From contig JAIORV010000164.1 in NCBI GenBank assembly GCA_021107945.1, positions 1 to 55,841 on the forward strand: a DNA stretch of 55,841 bases. The letters are read 5' to 3'. Position 1 is the stretch's first letter, and every line of letters begins with the position of its first letter. Positions 16,885 to 26,525 of this stretch are shown here, piece after piece. Source of the stretch: Vulcanimicrobiota bacterium (GTDB lineage Bacteria > Vulcanimicrobiota > JAJTBE01). The translations under genes were made by a program, and so were the position numbers. The notes beneath the pieces were generated by a model. The model was given only the letters and a program-made list of their open reading frames with translations. It was not told where the DNA came from and made no database searches.

Positions 16885-18606
16885 ATGAAAAGAAATCTCC
16901 TCCTGTTACTCTTTTGCATTATTATAGCAGGGATAATATCCTCTACTCTTTTATTCGGCAAAAAATTCCGCCGCTATGATGCGCATTCGATTAATTTTAT
17001 CAATTCAAAAAAAGATATAGTCGAGGGAGTAATATATTTCCCATCCAAAAATAACAGTTCTCCCTGCCCTGCTGTTATTACCATTCATTACGGACTTCAA
17101 AACAGGGAGGCACTACAACCCACATCAAAAATGACGGCAGAAAACGGGATTGCAGTCCTTGAGCTTATTCTGAAGAAAAAAAGGAATATAGACGGGAGGG
17201 CAAAGACATTTGAAGATTATGTTTCCGATGCAAACGGCGCTGTTGATTATCTCCTGAAAAACAAGAGGATAGACAAGAATCTTATCTTTATATCGGGTCA
17301 TTCAATAGGGGGAAATATTGCTTCAATGGTGGGTGATCGGAACAAAAAAATAAGGGGAGTAATTGCAGTCGGCTACCCGGTAAGCTTCGATCCCAACGCC
17401 CCACAGGGACTCTTGATGACGGCGGGTATTTTTGACGAGCTTCATCAGGCAAGTAAGATGTTATCCGCTTTTGAGGAAAACACGGGGAAAGATAAAAAGG
17501 GATCCATAGTTATCAACCCCAAAAAAATAAGAAAATTAATACAACCGGGAAAACCCGACAGAATTTATTTCATGTCATTTCTCAGCGATCACTACATCGA
17601 GCCAACTGATCCCGATATTGCTTCAGCCGCTATAGAATACATAAAATCGTATGAAGATGCGGATTATAAGGTGAATAACCCCCCGGAAGGTTCCCGTCAT
17701 TCCTCTCTTTATTACATAATCTCGATACTCACAAGAGATTTATTATTCCTGTCCGTTCTTTTTACATTTTCCGCAGGATTTGTCGGAATTTTGTATGGTG
17801 AAGTATTTATGAAAAAAATACCTCCCGTCCTTTACCGGAGAATTTGTTGTATTGCAGTGATAATATACATCCTTGTCCTGGGGTTTGCACATAAACAGAC
17901 GGAGCATCTCATCGACATATATATTCTTTCTCCAATTTTCCTATCACTCATTGTTGTCAACCATTTCAACCGAAAGATGGAAAAAAGAGGTTATGGACTG
18001 AAAAAGCAACCGGCAGAGGCGATGGGGATATTCTTCAAAGATGCCGTCAAAGTCCTTATATTTATTGCCATGTTTTACTTCTCATTCATTGTAGGATTAT
18101 ATTTTCACGCGGGAGTTGTTCCATATTCTAAACTTGCGTATGCATGGCGAACTTTGGCAGGGATCTTTTACCTTATACCGGCACAGTTTTTTGTGTTTTG
18201 CACAAGGATAAACGGACTATTTTTAAAGCCTGACTGGAGCTTCAATTTCCTCTCACCCATAGTATGGCTTATTCTGATTGTCGAGATTATTTACCCCGGA
18301 GGAATCGGCCTTGCTATCGATCATTTCTCATCGAGAATTATTGCCACACTTCAGAAACTCCAGTTTAAAATTAAATTCAAGGTAAGTATTCCTGCCCTGA
18401 TATTGCTCGTTGTCGTGTTGATTGTCTGCGCTATACTCTGGAAACAGATAATTACCGAGGGGTACACATTAGGCACAAGAGAAATCCTTGGGCTTTCATA
18501 CCTTTTTTTCAGTTTAATTATCATCCCGGCAATTGTAAGCATATCATTGTTGAGGATGAAATGGATCCGGGAAATATTTGACAGGCTCTCAATAAAAGAT
18601 GTATGA
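16885..18606 (+). CDS. Membrane protein with N-terminal alpha/beta-hydrolase domain
   Basis: 573 residues. An N-terminal membrane segment (5-25) is followed by an alpha/beta-hydrolase domain (35-260) with nucleophile elbow GHSIGG (Ser140), a possible acid in AGIFDELHQ and a possible His in FLSDHYIEPTD. The C-terminal half (280-560) has about seven or eight membrane helices with no recognised family. The hydrolase domain resembles dienelactone hydrolase/peptidase S9-like proteins and would lie outside the cytoplasm after the signal anchor (inference). Substrate unknown. It is 61 bases upstream of mfd on the same strand. Confidence 0.78.
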   Translation: MKRNLLLLLFCIIIAGIISSTLLFGKKFRRYDAHSINFINSKKDIVEGVIYFPSKNNSSPCPAVITIHYGLQNREALQPTSKMTAENGIAVLELILKKKRNIDGRAKTFEDYVSDANGAVDYLLKNKRIDKNLIFISGHSIGGNIASMVGDRNKKIRGVIAVGYPVSFDPNAPQGLLMTAGIFDELHQASKMLSAFEENTGKDKKGSIVINPKKIRKLIQPGKPDRIYFMSFLSDHYIEPTDPDIASAAIEYIKSYEDADYKVNNPPEGSRHSSLYYIISILTRDLLFLSVLFTFSAGFVGILYGEVFMKKIPPVLYRRICCIAVIIYILVLGFAHKQTEHLIDIYILSPIFLSLIVVNHFNRKMEKRGYGLKKQPAEAMGIFFKDAVKVLIFIAMFYFSFIVGLYFHAGVVPYSKLAYAWRTLAGIFYLIPAQFFVFCTRINGLFLKPDWSFNFLSPIVWLILIVEIIYPGGIGLAIDHFSSRIIATLQKLQFKIKFKVSIPALILLVVVLIVCAILWKQIITEGYTLGTREILGLSYLFFSLIIIPAIVSISLLRMKWIREIFDRLSIKDV

Positions 18607-18667
18607 TTTGTGAGATTATTAACAGAGCGGGGCGTTCTTTAAAGAATTGCCCCTGTTGGAGGTTCCG

Positions 18668-21600
18668 ATGAAATCTATCCTGAAACACCTTGCCGGTTCC
18701 GAGCAATTCAGATTATTAAGAAACTATGTTGAAAACCGTGAAGAAATCGATATATTCGGTATAACGCCGACATTCAAGCCATTTATGCTTGCAGGCATCG
18801 TACAGGCATTCGAAAGAAGTGTTCTATGGATAACATCTTCCTGGGACAGTTGCGAAAAGATGTTCGAAGCGACTCATTCATACATGCCCGATGAAATCAA
18901 AGACAGGCTTGTTGTGTTCCCCGAGTTCAGAGAGACCGGCGATCAGGATTTAACTCCGGCCCTTCGCATGAAAGCTTTAAAATATCTTTCCGACGGGAAG
19001 TCCCTATATATTGTCGCACCGTTCAAGGCGCTTTTGCAAAATTGTGAGGATTCAACTCAACTTCTTTGTGACTCGCTTAATTTTGAAGTTGGAATGGAAG
19101 TATCTCTTGATGAAACTGTCGATAAGCTTGAGAACATGGGTTATCATAGAAATTTTGAGGTCGGGAGACGGGGTGAATATTCAAGACGCGGCGGAATCCT
19201 GGACATATATCCCTCGACAGCGGATCCTGTGAGAGTCGAGTTCTTCGGGGACGAAATTGACTCTATCCGCACTATCGATATTGATTCACAGGTATCGACG
19301 GGAAAGATAGAATCAATTCTCATTTATCCCAAGAGGGAATATAAACGAGAAAAAAAGCTCCTGGATATTTTACCAAAGAATACCGTCGTTGTTGTGGATG
19401 ATCCTGCCGTCATCAAGTTTTATGCCAAAGAGAGAGATTTTGAAGACAGAGATCTCTGGGGAGATTTCCAATTCGAAGTAAGAAATGCGAACCCGATAAA
19501 CATAGCATCCTGGGAAGGCAGGGAAGACGACACAGGGATCAGGTTCAACACCCGCCCCATGGACACATTCGCCGGAAATATCGACGGTTTTATTCACAAA
19601 ATAGTCGAATGGCGGGACGATGGTGAGACAATAATTGTATCCACACAACAGTTAGAACGATTTAAAAGCCTTTTTAAGGAGATGAATGTAAGTGGAGTTA
19701 AATTCTCGATTCCCAACAAAATAAAAAATGGCGAGATGGTATTTCTTCCCGGTGTCATAGGAACGGGATTTTACTGGGTTGACAAGAAATTCAGGATCAT
19801 AAGCGATAAAGATATATTGGGAGTGAATCCAAGGAAGAAAAGAATTCTTCGCACATGGGATCGCACCAAGGCAGTGAACCTGGATGAATTAAAAATAGGC
19901 GACCGGGTGGTTCATATATCCCATGGAATCGGAAAATTTGTCGGACTAAAAAACTTGAGTATAGAGGGAATAGCAAAGGAATTTGTCGAGATCGAGTATC
20001 GCAAGAACGACAAGCTTTTCGTTCCGGTCCAGCAGCTCGACCTCATACAAAAATATATCGGTCCCGAGGGAAGAGCGTCAAACCTGTCTTTATTAGGGGG
20101 CAAGGAATGGGTAAAGACAAGGCTCAAAGTAAGGAAATCAGCGCAGGCTATTGCAAAAGAGCTTCTCAAGCTATATGCAGATAGGGAGCAAAGCCCGGGA
20201 TTTACATTCTCAAAGGATTCCCTCTGGCAATGGGAGCTTGAGGCAAGCTTTCCGTATGAGGAAACGCCGGATCAGGATGAGTCTATCATCAATGTAAAGA
20301 AAGATATGGAGTCCACCCGCCCCATGGACAGGCTTGTATGTGGCGATGCGGGATACGGCAAGACGGAGGTTGCCCTCAGAGCGGCATTCAAGACGATTCA
20401 GGACGGAAAGCAGGTTGCAGTATTAGTACCCACGACAATTCTTGCATCACAGCATTACGAGACATTCAGGAGCAGGTTGGCACCGTTTCCGACGGAAGTT
20501 GAGATGCTCTCGCGCTTCAGGTCAAAAAAGGAGCAAAAAGAAACGGTTTCAAAGCTCGAAACCGGTGAGGTTGATATAGTGATAGGGACTCATCGCCTGA
20601 TTTCAAAGGGCATCAAGTTCAAAGACCTCGGCCTTCTTATTGTTGATGAGGAACAGTTGTTCGGAGTTTCACAGAAAGAGAAATTGAAAAAGTTGAAATC
20701 TTCCGTCGATGTTCTCACGATGACGGCGACCCCCATTCCACGGACTCTTCACCTGTCTCTTTCAGGAATCAGAGACATCTCGACGATCAAGACTCCCCCG
20801 GAGGACAGGCTTCCTGTAAAAACTCATCTTATGGAATATGATAAGGAACTTATCAGAGCGGCGATAATACGGGAGCTTGAAAGAGGAGGGCAGGTATTTT
20901 TCCTTCATAACAGGGTAAAAGACATAGAGAGAATTGCCCAGGAGATACGCAGGCTTGTTCCTTTTGCAAAAATCGGTGTGGGGCACGGGCAGATGGATGA
21001 GGACAGCCTCGAGCTTTTGATGATTGATTTTCTCGGGGGCAATTTCGATGTTCTTGTATGTACGACGATAATCGGATCCGGCATCGATATTCCCAATGTG
21101 AATACAATAATCATCAATAACGCCCAGAATTTCGGTCTTGCCCAGTTATACCAGCTTCGAGGGAGAGTGGGGCGTTCCAATCACCAGGCTTATGCATATT
21201 TGCTTTATCCGCCCCACATAAAGCTCACAGAAGAAGCGGAGAAAAGACTTGAGGTCATAAAGGAGTTCACCCACCTGGGAGCGGGATTCCAGATAGCGAT
21301 GAAAGACCTGGAGATAAGAGGCGCGGGAAACCTGCTCGGGGCGGAGCAGAGCGGCTACATCGCCGCCGTCGGGTTTGACCTGTATTGCCAGTTATTGAAA
21401 GAAGCTGTGGATGAGCAGAGAGGAGTCAAACGGGAAAGAAAAATCGAGCCTCCCGTGATTGACCTTCCCATAGTTACGTATATTCCCGAAACTTACATAA
21501 CTGACCCCCGCGTAAAGCTCGAAATGTACCGCAAGATATCGAAAATCAACAAAATAGAAGGTATCGGTAAAATAGTCGATGAGTTCAGGGACAGATTCGG

Positions 21601-21928
21601 GGCAATGCCGAAAGAAGTGAAAAACTTACTCGATATTCTGAAAGTAAAACTGCTTGCATGGGATGTTGGAGTACCGTCGATCAAGGAAATGCAAAAAGAT
21701 GTTCACATCCTTCTGCCTGCAGTTCATACATTTTCCCTGCGCCGGGTTCAAAAAGTATATGATAAAACCGGTCTTACTACCTATTTCCGCAGATCAACTC
21801 TAATCGTGGAAAACCTTTTCGGCAAAAAGAAAAAGTCACTCCTCCCCGATAAAAATTACGGTGATCCTGCTGAATGGGTTCCGAAGTTGATCAATTTGAT
21901 GACTTATTTGAAGAGGTCGAAGGAATAG
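18668..21928 (+). CDS. mfd: Transcription-repair coupling factor
   Basis: DNA translocase that removes stalled RNA polymerase at lesions and recruits UvrA. 1086 residues from the ATG at 18668, which has TTGGAGG at ideal spacing; an in-frame TTG at 18647 would add seven residues. Domains: UvrB-like N-terminal modules (to about 350); RNA polymerase interaction domain (LKIGDRVVHISHGIGKFVGL, about 410-480); SF2 helicase motors with Walker A GDAGYGKTEVALRAAF, Walker B VDEEQLFGV and TATPIPRTLH; the LRGRVGRSNHQAYAYL translocation motif; and a C-terminal TRCF domain. The Leu in DEEQLFG replaces the common Arg. Its stop faces the pilin-like gene 27 bases away. Confidence 0.97.
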   Translation: MKSILKHLAGSEQFRLLRNYVENREEIDIFGITPTFKPFMLAGIVQAFERSVLWITSSWDSCEKMFEATHSYMPDEIKDRLVVFPEFRETGDQDLTPALRMKALKYLSDGKSLYIVAPFKALLQNCEDSTQLLCDSLNFEVGMEVSLDETVDKLENMGYHRNFEVGRRGEYSRRGGILDIYPSTADPVRVEFFGDEIDSIRTIDIDSQVSTGKIESILIYPKREYKREKKLLDILPKNTVVVVDDPAVIKFYAKERDFEDRDLWGDFQFEVRNANPINIASWEGREDDTGIRFNTRPMDTFAGNIDGFIHKIVEWRDDGETIIVSTQQLERFKSLFKEMNVSGVKFSIPNKIKNGEMVFLPGVIGTGFYWVDKKFRIISDKDILGVNPRKKRILRTWDRTKAVNLDELKIGDRVVHISHGIGKFVGLKNLSIEGIAKEFVEIEYRKNDKLFVPVQQLDLIQKYIGPEGRASNLSLLGGKEWVKTRLKVRKSAQAIAKELLKLYADREQSPGFTFSKDSLWQWELEASFPYEETPDQDESIINVKKDMESTRPMDRLVCGDAGYGKTEVALRAAFKTIQDGKQVAVLVPTTILASQHYETFRSRLAPFPTEVEMLSRFRSKKEQKETVSKLETGEVDIVIGTHRLISKGIKFKDLGLLIVDEEQLFGVSQKEKLKKLKSSVDVLTMTATPIPRTLHLSLSGIRDISTIKTPPEDRLPVKTHLMEYDKELIRAAIIRELERGGQVFFLHNRVKDIERIAQEIRRLVPFAKIGVGHGQMDEDSLELLMIDFLGGNFDVLVCTTIIGSGIDIPNVNTIIINNAQNFGLAQLYQLRGRVGRSNHQAYAYLLYPPHIKLTEEAEKRLEVIKEFTHLGAGFQIAMKDLEIRGAGNLLGAEQSGYIAAVGFDLYCQLLKEAVDEQRGVKRERKIEPPVIDLPIVTYIPETYITDPRVKLEMYRKISKINKIEGIGKIVDEFRDRFGAMPKEVKNLLDILKVKLLAWDVGVPSIKEMQKDVHILLPAVHTFSLRRVQKVYDKTGLTTYFRRSTLIVENLFGKKKKSLLPDKNYGDPAEWVPKLINLMTYLKRSKE

Positions 21929-21955
21929 ATCTTTCTTATAACATTCAGATGTGAA

Positions 21956-22375
21956 CTACTTCTTGCGTACAATGCCCTCAGTGCTGTAATACGCGGGGAA
22001 ATCCGGAGGGATTTTCATCTCGGCATGATATTTCCCTCCGCAGAAAATTGTGAATGCCTGTCCGTCCGGACTTACCTCGTATCTGCCGGAATATGTATCT
22101 TTTCCTGCCTCGGGGCAAGTCGGAAGGCTTTTAAAATAATCAGGAGCAAGTTCTCCCAGCTTTTTCGGATATTCGCCCCTATTATTATGATAATTATCAA
22201 GCTGGGCTGAAATCCTTTTAATATTGTTAAAACACAGGTTGAGGTTACTCTCTTGTTTTGATTTTTTAACGCCCGGTCGGATAAACAGAAAAAAAACAAG
22301 CACAACCGCAATAATAATTATTGCGCCAATGATAAAAATAACTTTATGATTGCCTGACTCTTTATCTTCTTCCAT
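21956..22375 (-). CDS. Membrane-anchored pilin-like protein
   Basis: 139 residues from the ATG at 22375. A charged N-terminal tail and one membrane helix (about 12-32) are followed by an exterior domain resembling the C-terminal part of type II/IV pseudopilins: a helix (NNIKRISAQLDNYHNNRGEY), then PKKLGELAPDYFKSLPTCPE and a short beta sheet. Two Cys in the exterior part may pair. It lacks the prepilin peptidase site (G|FxxxE), so it is not a classical pilin. The same module is embedded in the protein at 6148-8175. It follows the cell-division cluster on the same strand. Confidence 0.7.
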   Translation of the reverse strand: MEEDKESGNHKVIFIIGAIIIIAVVLVFFLFIRPGVKKSKQESNLNLCFNNIKRISAQLDNYHNNRGEYPKKLGELAPDYFKSLPTCPEAGKDTYSGRYEVSPDGQAFTIFCGGKYHAEMKIPPDFPAYYSTEGIVRKK

Positions 22376-22477
22376 CAAGTATCATCTCACCGCCCAATCT
22401 ATATAATAACCGGGGAAACCGGAATCATAAAATTGTATTTACCAAAAAGTGTATATTTCACTACTAAAGGAGTAATT

Positions 22478-22677
22478 ATTCACCGCAGAGGATGTGGAGG
22501 ATGTAGAGGATGAGGCATTATTGGAAGGGAACAGCTTGAAATCGTCATCCTGAAGACTTCGCCCTGAACTTGTCTCAGGATCTGCTGCTTAAACGGCGTC
22601 ATTATTGGATTCCGAAATAAGGTCATGAATCAACAATTGGGTTCTTCGTGCGCTCCGTGTCTTCGTGGTGAATAAAC
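22478..22677. repeat. Repeat cluster in the gap before the pilin-like gene
   Basis: Contains a CACCGCAGAGGATGTGGAGG unit (22482-22516), a piece of the CATCCTGAA..CTCAGGAT family (22541-22582) and an inverted ACGAAG unit (TTCTTCGTGCGCTCCGTGTC, 22641-22660, continuing to GTGGTGAATAA). No gene was recognised in 22379-22678. Confidence 0.7.
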
Positions 22678-22678
22678 G

Positions 22679-23050
22679 CTATATATTTTCAGCTACATTC
22701 TTTTTATCTTTATTTATATTGCATCTGCCCTGTATCAGATCTCTTCTTATTATTGCAAAGTTCTGGAATATCCTGACGCCGAATGTGACAATAGCGGCAA
22801 GGTACAAATCTACACCAAGCCTATCTCCAACGAATGTCAACAACGCGGCAAGCAGGGCATTGGCAACGAATCCCGTTGAAAAGACGGTGAAGTTAAATTT
22901 CCCTTCCATATTTGCCCGGACTCCCCCGAGAACCGAATCCATCCCGGCAAGAAATGAGACCGACACATACTTTGCATATACAAGGGGGATATCATATGGA
23001 AGTATTATCCCGATGATAATACCGATAAAAATCGCCATAATTATCCACAT
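22679..23050 (-). CDS. sbp: Small basic protein, DUF1290 (Sbp family)
   Basis: 123-residue integral membrane protein with three to four hydrophobic segments: MAIFIGIIIGIIL, VSFLAGMDSVLGGVRA, FVANALLAALLTFVGD and AAIVTFGVRIFQNFA. The GMDSVLGGVRA and GVRIFQN motifs are diagnostic for DUF1290. In Firmicutes and Actinobacteria it sits between ftsQ/DUF881 genes and ftsA/ftsZ and is linked to division; the function is unproven. Here it comes after ddl-ftsQ-DUF881, but 329 bases of repeats separate it from DUF881. Start ATG at 23050 behind GAGAGGATAA. Confidence 0.88.
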   Translation of the reverse strand: MWIIMAIFIGIIIGIILPYDIPLVYAKYVSVSFLAGMDSVLGGVRANMEGKFNFTVFSTGFVANALLAALLTFVGDRLGVDLYLAAIVTFGVRIFQNFAIIRRDLIQGRCNINKDKKNVAENI

Positions 23051-23070
23051 ATTTAATTATCCTCTCTCTT

Positions 23071-23379
23071 GCTATTCACCGCAAAGACCACAGAGTTTAC
23101 AATTCCTGTAAGCAGTTTAGTTCGGTTAGTCGAGAGCAACTACTCTTGACATTACACTATGATATTAAATGATAATAGAACTCACATAAAAGTCATTCCG
23201 ATACCTCTGCCGACCTTTTTTCAGTATTTGTTTCGGAATCTAATAATAATGCCATACTGAAACGAGTCCGGGATGATTCATCCAATTTATTCCTTCTTAA
23301 AAAAAGTGTAACTCCTGTGATAATTTATCTACATTTTTCTTTGCGCTCTTTGCTTCTTTGCGGTTTATTTAACTATTCC
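23071..23379. repeat. Repeat-bearing gap inside the division cluster
   Basis: CACCGCAAAGACCACAGAG (23076-23094) at one end and the inverted TTTGCGCTCTTTGCTTCTTT (23340-23359, continuing GCGGTTT) at the other end flank about 240 bases without a recognisable gene. The two outer units are complementary in kind. Confidence 0.6.
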
Positions 23380-24246
23380 TCATTTCTCCTCTTCTTTGTA
23401 TGGCTTGGCATATCGGTTCACCAGACTGCCCTTGTAACCGGGAATTACCATATCATTAATCTTGTTTATCTTGACGTCAACACCCCTTGCAAGATTCGGA
23501 GCCATACTGTCCAGGAATCCCCCTGGATATCGAAGACCTGTCTCCAGACTCTTTGGAGGGCCTATGCCCTTGACTACATAAGGGGGAGTCAAACGAACCG
23601 TGTTGACCGTTATAGTAGGTCCCACACATCGGATTGGACTGGTCATAACAAGTCTCTGCCCGTTAATTGATACCGCCTCCGCGCCGCTTGCCCACAATTC
23701 GTTTACAAGGGCAGAAAGATCAACATCATGAACGATATAGAAATTCGGGTCATCTCCATCCTTGGGCTTTATCGGCGAATCGTTCAACTTGATGAGAATC
23801 CCGGGTCCATGTACAGTCGTGAGCCCCGCCTCCTGACGGGCAAGATCAAGCTGTTTGCCCAGTGTCGAAAATCTGTCCTTCCCCTTCGAAGAATTTGCCT
23901 CGAAATCTCCAATAGTCTTTCTTGCCTGTGCCAGATCGGTTTGAAGCTTGTTTCTTTCCTTTTCAAGGTATTTGACCATTTTCGCCAGGTCTTCCCTGGG
24001 ACCGTAAATTGTCGGGGATATTCCTTCTTTCCTGTATGTCTTGAATAGAAGGGATACAACTATTCCCAGTATAATGCAGGCGACTCCCATTGACCAACGC
24101 CATGCCTTCTCTCCTTTTTTCTTCTTGTCTTTTTCCTGTTTATCATTAAAAGTATCAACGGGAGAGTCGTCATACTTTTTATCTTCTTCAAGCCAATCTT
24201 TGCTTGTTATATCAACTTCAAAGTTGTGAGGGGATTTACTATCCAT
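23380..24246 (-). CDS. DUF881 family protein
   Basis: 288 residues. A charged N-terminal tail (about 50 residues) and one membrane helix (WSMGVACIILGIVVSLLF) are followed by a coiled coil (KMVKYLEKERNKLQTDLAQA) and the DUF881 domain (GPGILIKLNDSP, NFYIVHDVDLSALVNELWAS, GAEAVSINGQRLVMTSPIRC). DUF881 proteins (B. subtilis YlxW/YlxX type) are found next to ftsQ and sbp and are thought to take part in division or wall synthesis. Start at 24246 behind CAGGTGAT, 17 bases after ftsQ, so co-transcribed. Confidence 0.92.
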   Translation of the reverse strand: MDSKSPHNFEVDITSKDWLEEDKKYDDSPVDTFNDKQEKDKKKKGEKAWRWSMGVACIILGIVVSLLFKTYRKEGISPTIYGPREDLAKMVKYLEKERNKLQTDLAQARKTIGDFEANSSKGKDRFSTLGKQLDLARQEAGLTTVHGPGILIKLNDSPIKPKDGDDPNFYIVHDVDLSALVNELWASGAEAVSINGQRLVMTSPIRCVGPTITVNTVRLTPPYVVKGIGPPKSLETGLRYPGGFLDSMAPNLARGVDVKINKINDMVIPGYKGSLVNRYAKPYKEEEK

Positions 24247-24263
24247 TGCCGTTTATCACCTGT

Positions 24264-25136
24264 TTAATCATTTTCCCTTGTTTTGCTTTTTACCTGAACC
24301 TGCTTGAAAACCGGCTCTTTAAAACGAACATCGAAATATTCCGCCTTGATCCCCTTATCTTCAATGAGGTTTGACAAAGCCATCAGCACTTTCATCTTAT
24401 GCTCGATGTTTTCAATTTTACCGAGTTTGATCTTGAATACTCTCCCGTTTTTCCTACAGAAAATAATTGCTTCCAGTCTCTCATCCACATAATAATATAT
24501 TGCATTCTTTTTTATTTCTTCCGGCACCCAGGGGTCCAATTTCCTTGCGGTTTTGATTTTTTCAGCCGGGATTTTCTTTCCTACTTTAATTTCATCTTCA
24601 ATTACAAGCAGGGGATAACGCTTTTTCTCCCTGGGAGAAGCTTTCTGCAAAACCATTCCCTCATCGTCGCAGGCGTACCATTGTGAGGGTTTGTTCATCC
24701 GGCGCACCAGTATGGCGGGGGTCCGCTCCACAACATAAATATCGACTCTGCCGGGTACGTTCCATTTGACCTTTACATGACTAAACCAGTGTATTGCATA
24801 AAGTCTCTTACAAAATTCATTCAAAGGAAGTGTGACAATATTCTGCTCCATCGGTATTTTGGCGGTATCGATAATTGTTTTTTGTGTGACCCGCGTATTT
24901 CCATGAACATAAACATGTCTGAGTTTAAAGAAATCTGAATAGTAAAACAATAATTGCGACAATACAAAAAGGGAAATAATAAAAACTTTCCTTACCACCA
25001 TGGCGGAACGGGAAGGACGTTTGTGTCGCGCCCTCTTTTTGGGAGTTTTAGTAACTGTTGAGCTATTACTTTTCATAATAAGAAATTCAAGGCTAAAGTA
25101 TGTTTTATCACCCAATACTTCTTTTAAACATAGCAA
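24264..25136 (-). CDS. ftsQ: Cell division protein FtsQ/DivIB
   Basis: Bitopic divisome protein. A basic N-terminal tail (TPKKRARHKRPSRS) and membrane helix (about 48-66) are followed by a POTRA domain (FKLRHVYVHGNTRVTQKTII) and the FtsQ beta domain (VDIYVVERTPAILVRR, YACDDEGMV). The open frame begins with TTG at 25136, overlapping ddl by 13 bases with AGGAAG close upstream. An ATG at 25076 is the alternative, giving about 270 residues, but has no good RBS. Overlap with ddl and short spacing to DUF881 make one operon. Confidence 0.92.
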   Translation of the reverse strand: MLCLKEVLGDKTYFSLEFLIMKSNSSTVTKTPKKRARHKRPSRSAMVVRKVFIISLFVLSQLLFYYSDFFKLRHVYVHGNTRVTQKTIIDTAKIPMEQNIVTLPLNEFCKRLYAIHWFSHVKVKWNVPGRVDIYVVERTPAILVRRMNKPSQWYACDDEGMVLQKASPREKKRYPLLVIEDEIKVGKKIPAEKIKTARKLDPWVPEEIKKNAIYYYVDERLEAIIFCRKNGRVFKIKLGKIENIEHKMKVLMALSNLIEDKGIKAEYFDVRFKEPVFKQVQVKSKTREND

Positions 25137-26089
25137 ACTTCCTGCATTTTTTCGTGCCTTTCAAGAGCAAATTTTACTTGCATGGAAAGAAGCTCCTCGA
25201 AAGATATTCCGGATTGTCCGGCGGCTTCCGGCAGAAGACTTGTCTCGGTCATACCGGGAATCGTATTGATTTCAAGGCAATAAAGATTGTCATCGTGTAA
25301 TATGAAGTCAACCCTGCCCATTCCAAAGCAATGAACGGCCTTAAAAACATCAATGGCGTATTCCTGTGACTTTTTATATGCATCTTCGGGAATTTTGGCG
25401 GGTATGATATGAGTTGACATACCGGGCTCGTACTTCGTATGGTAGTTGTAGAATCCGCCGACGGCGATTATTTCTATTACCGGGAGAGCAAAAGGCTCCT
25501 TCGCTCCCAGGACTCCAACCGTGATCTCCGTGCCCTTGTAATATTTCTCAACAAGTATCTCATTACAATATTTAGCGGCATCCATGTAAGCATCAGGGAG
25601 AGCTTTTTCATCATGAACAATATTTATCCCGATCGTGGATCCGCCCATTGACGGTTTCACTATTACAGGGAGAGAAACACCCGTTTGCTTTTTAATATTA
25701 CTGATTTGCTGAAGACCGTCCTCTTCTTCAAGTAACTTTGAATCAAATCGATAGTAATCGGCCGTGGGAATTCCTATAGCCTGCAGTATCCTCTTGGTCA
25801 TTACCTTGTTCATACTAATTGCTGAGCTCAACACTCCCGCTCCGGTGTATGGGATATTGAGGAACTCAAGAAGCCCCTGAATCGTCCCGTCCTCGCCAAG
25901 GGGACCATGAAGGGCTATGAAAGCTACTTCTATCTCGGCACTCTTTATATCATCCACAACATTTTCACAGGCATCTATCCCGATTGCATCGTATCCCCCT
26001 CTTTTTAGACCCATAACAATATTTGAGCCTGTTTTAAGTGATATTTTCCTCTCGGGGGAGCGACCTCCCATAAGGACTCCAACTCGCAT
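25124..26089 (-). CDS. ddl: D-alanine--D-alanine ligase
   Basis: ATP-grasp ligase making D-Ala-D-Ala for peptidoglycan. 321 residues from the ATG at 26089 (RBS AAAGGATG); an ATG three codons upstream is also possible. Visible are VGVLMGGRSPERKISLKTG, GPLGEDGTIQGLLE, KPSMGGSTIGI, the metal site YCLEINTIPGMTE, and a serine-rich omega loop equivalent. It heads the ddl-ftsQ-DUF881 operon. No Mur ligase is in the window. Confidence 0.96.
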   Translation of the reverse strand: MRVGVLMGGRSPERKISLKTGSNIVMGLKRGGYDAIGIDACENVVDDIKSAEIEVAFIALHGPLGEDGTIQGLLEFLNIPYTGAGVLSSAISMNKVMTKRILQAIGIPTADYYRFDSKLLEEEDGLQQISNIKKQTGVSLPVIVKPSMGGSTIGINIVHDEKALPDAYMDAAKYCNEILVEKYYKGTEITVGVLGAKEPFALPVIEIIAVGGFYNYHTKYEPGMSTHIIPAKIPEDAYKKSQEYAIDVFKAVHCFGMGRVDFILHDDNLYCLEINTIPGMTETSLLPEAAGQSGISFEELLSMQVKFALERHEKMQEVCYV

Positions 26090-26117
26090 AAAAATCATCC
26101 TTTATATTAGTAATTAT

Positions 26118-26455
26118 TTAACGCAGAGAGCGCAGAGTTCGCAGAGGATTACGGATTACGGATGACTGATGACGGATCCTTTCTCCTCATTCCGCAATCC
26201 CTCATCTGTTTTCCGACCTCTGACTTCTGACTTCTGACTACTGATGATTATACCACAAATTTATTTCCATTTAATTTATATTTGATTACAATTTAATAAC
26301 TGTTCAACCCATTTTTTATAGTGAACTACCAAATATTGATTTCACAAAGTTCTATGCTGGTCAGGAGACCGGCCGCAACCCAAAAATCATGGAATCAATA
26401 ATAGTCAAAAGTATTAACTTCATTTGAAACTCTGCGCCCTCTGCGGTGAATAATT
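26118..26455. repeat. Repeat-rich gap upstream of ddl and rlmB
   Basis: Divergent intergenic region. An AACGCAGAGAGCGCAGAG unit (26121-26138) is followed by a GGATTACGGATGACTGATGACG tract (26145-26170), ACTTCTGACTTCTGACT (26221-26240) and, at the far end, the inverted CTCTGCGCCCTCTGCGGTGA (26431-26450). The unit pair forms an inverted repeat around about 290 bases. The promoters of both ddl and rlmB should lie here, but none is obvious. Confidence 0.65.
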
Positions 26456-26525
26456 ATAATAATGAAGGGGAAATACATTTTATCAGTAAATATCCAAAAA
26501 AACAATCATCATAGGAGAGAGAATA

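Noticed and set aside
18647-18667. Longer Mfd start at TTG 18647.
   Set aside because: The ATG at 18668 has a TTGGAGG site at the right distance; the extra seven residues have no support.
22482-22516. Regular GCAGAG spacing considered as a CRISPR-like array.
   Set aside because: The units are 9-10 bases long without unique spacers of constant length, and no cas genes are present.
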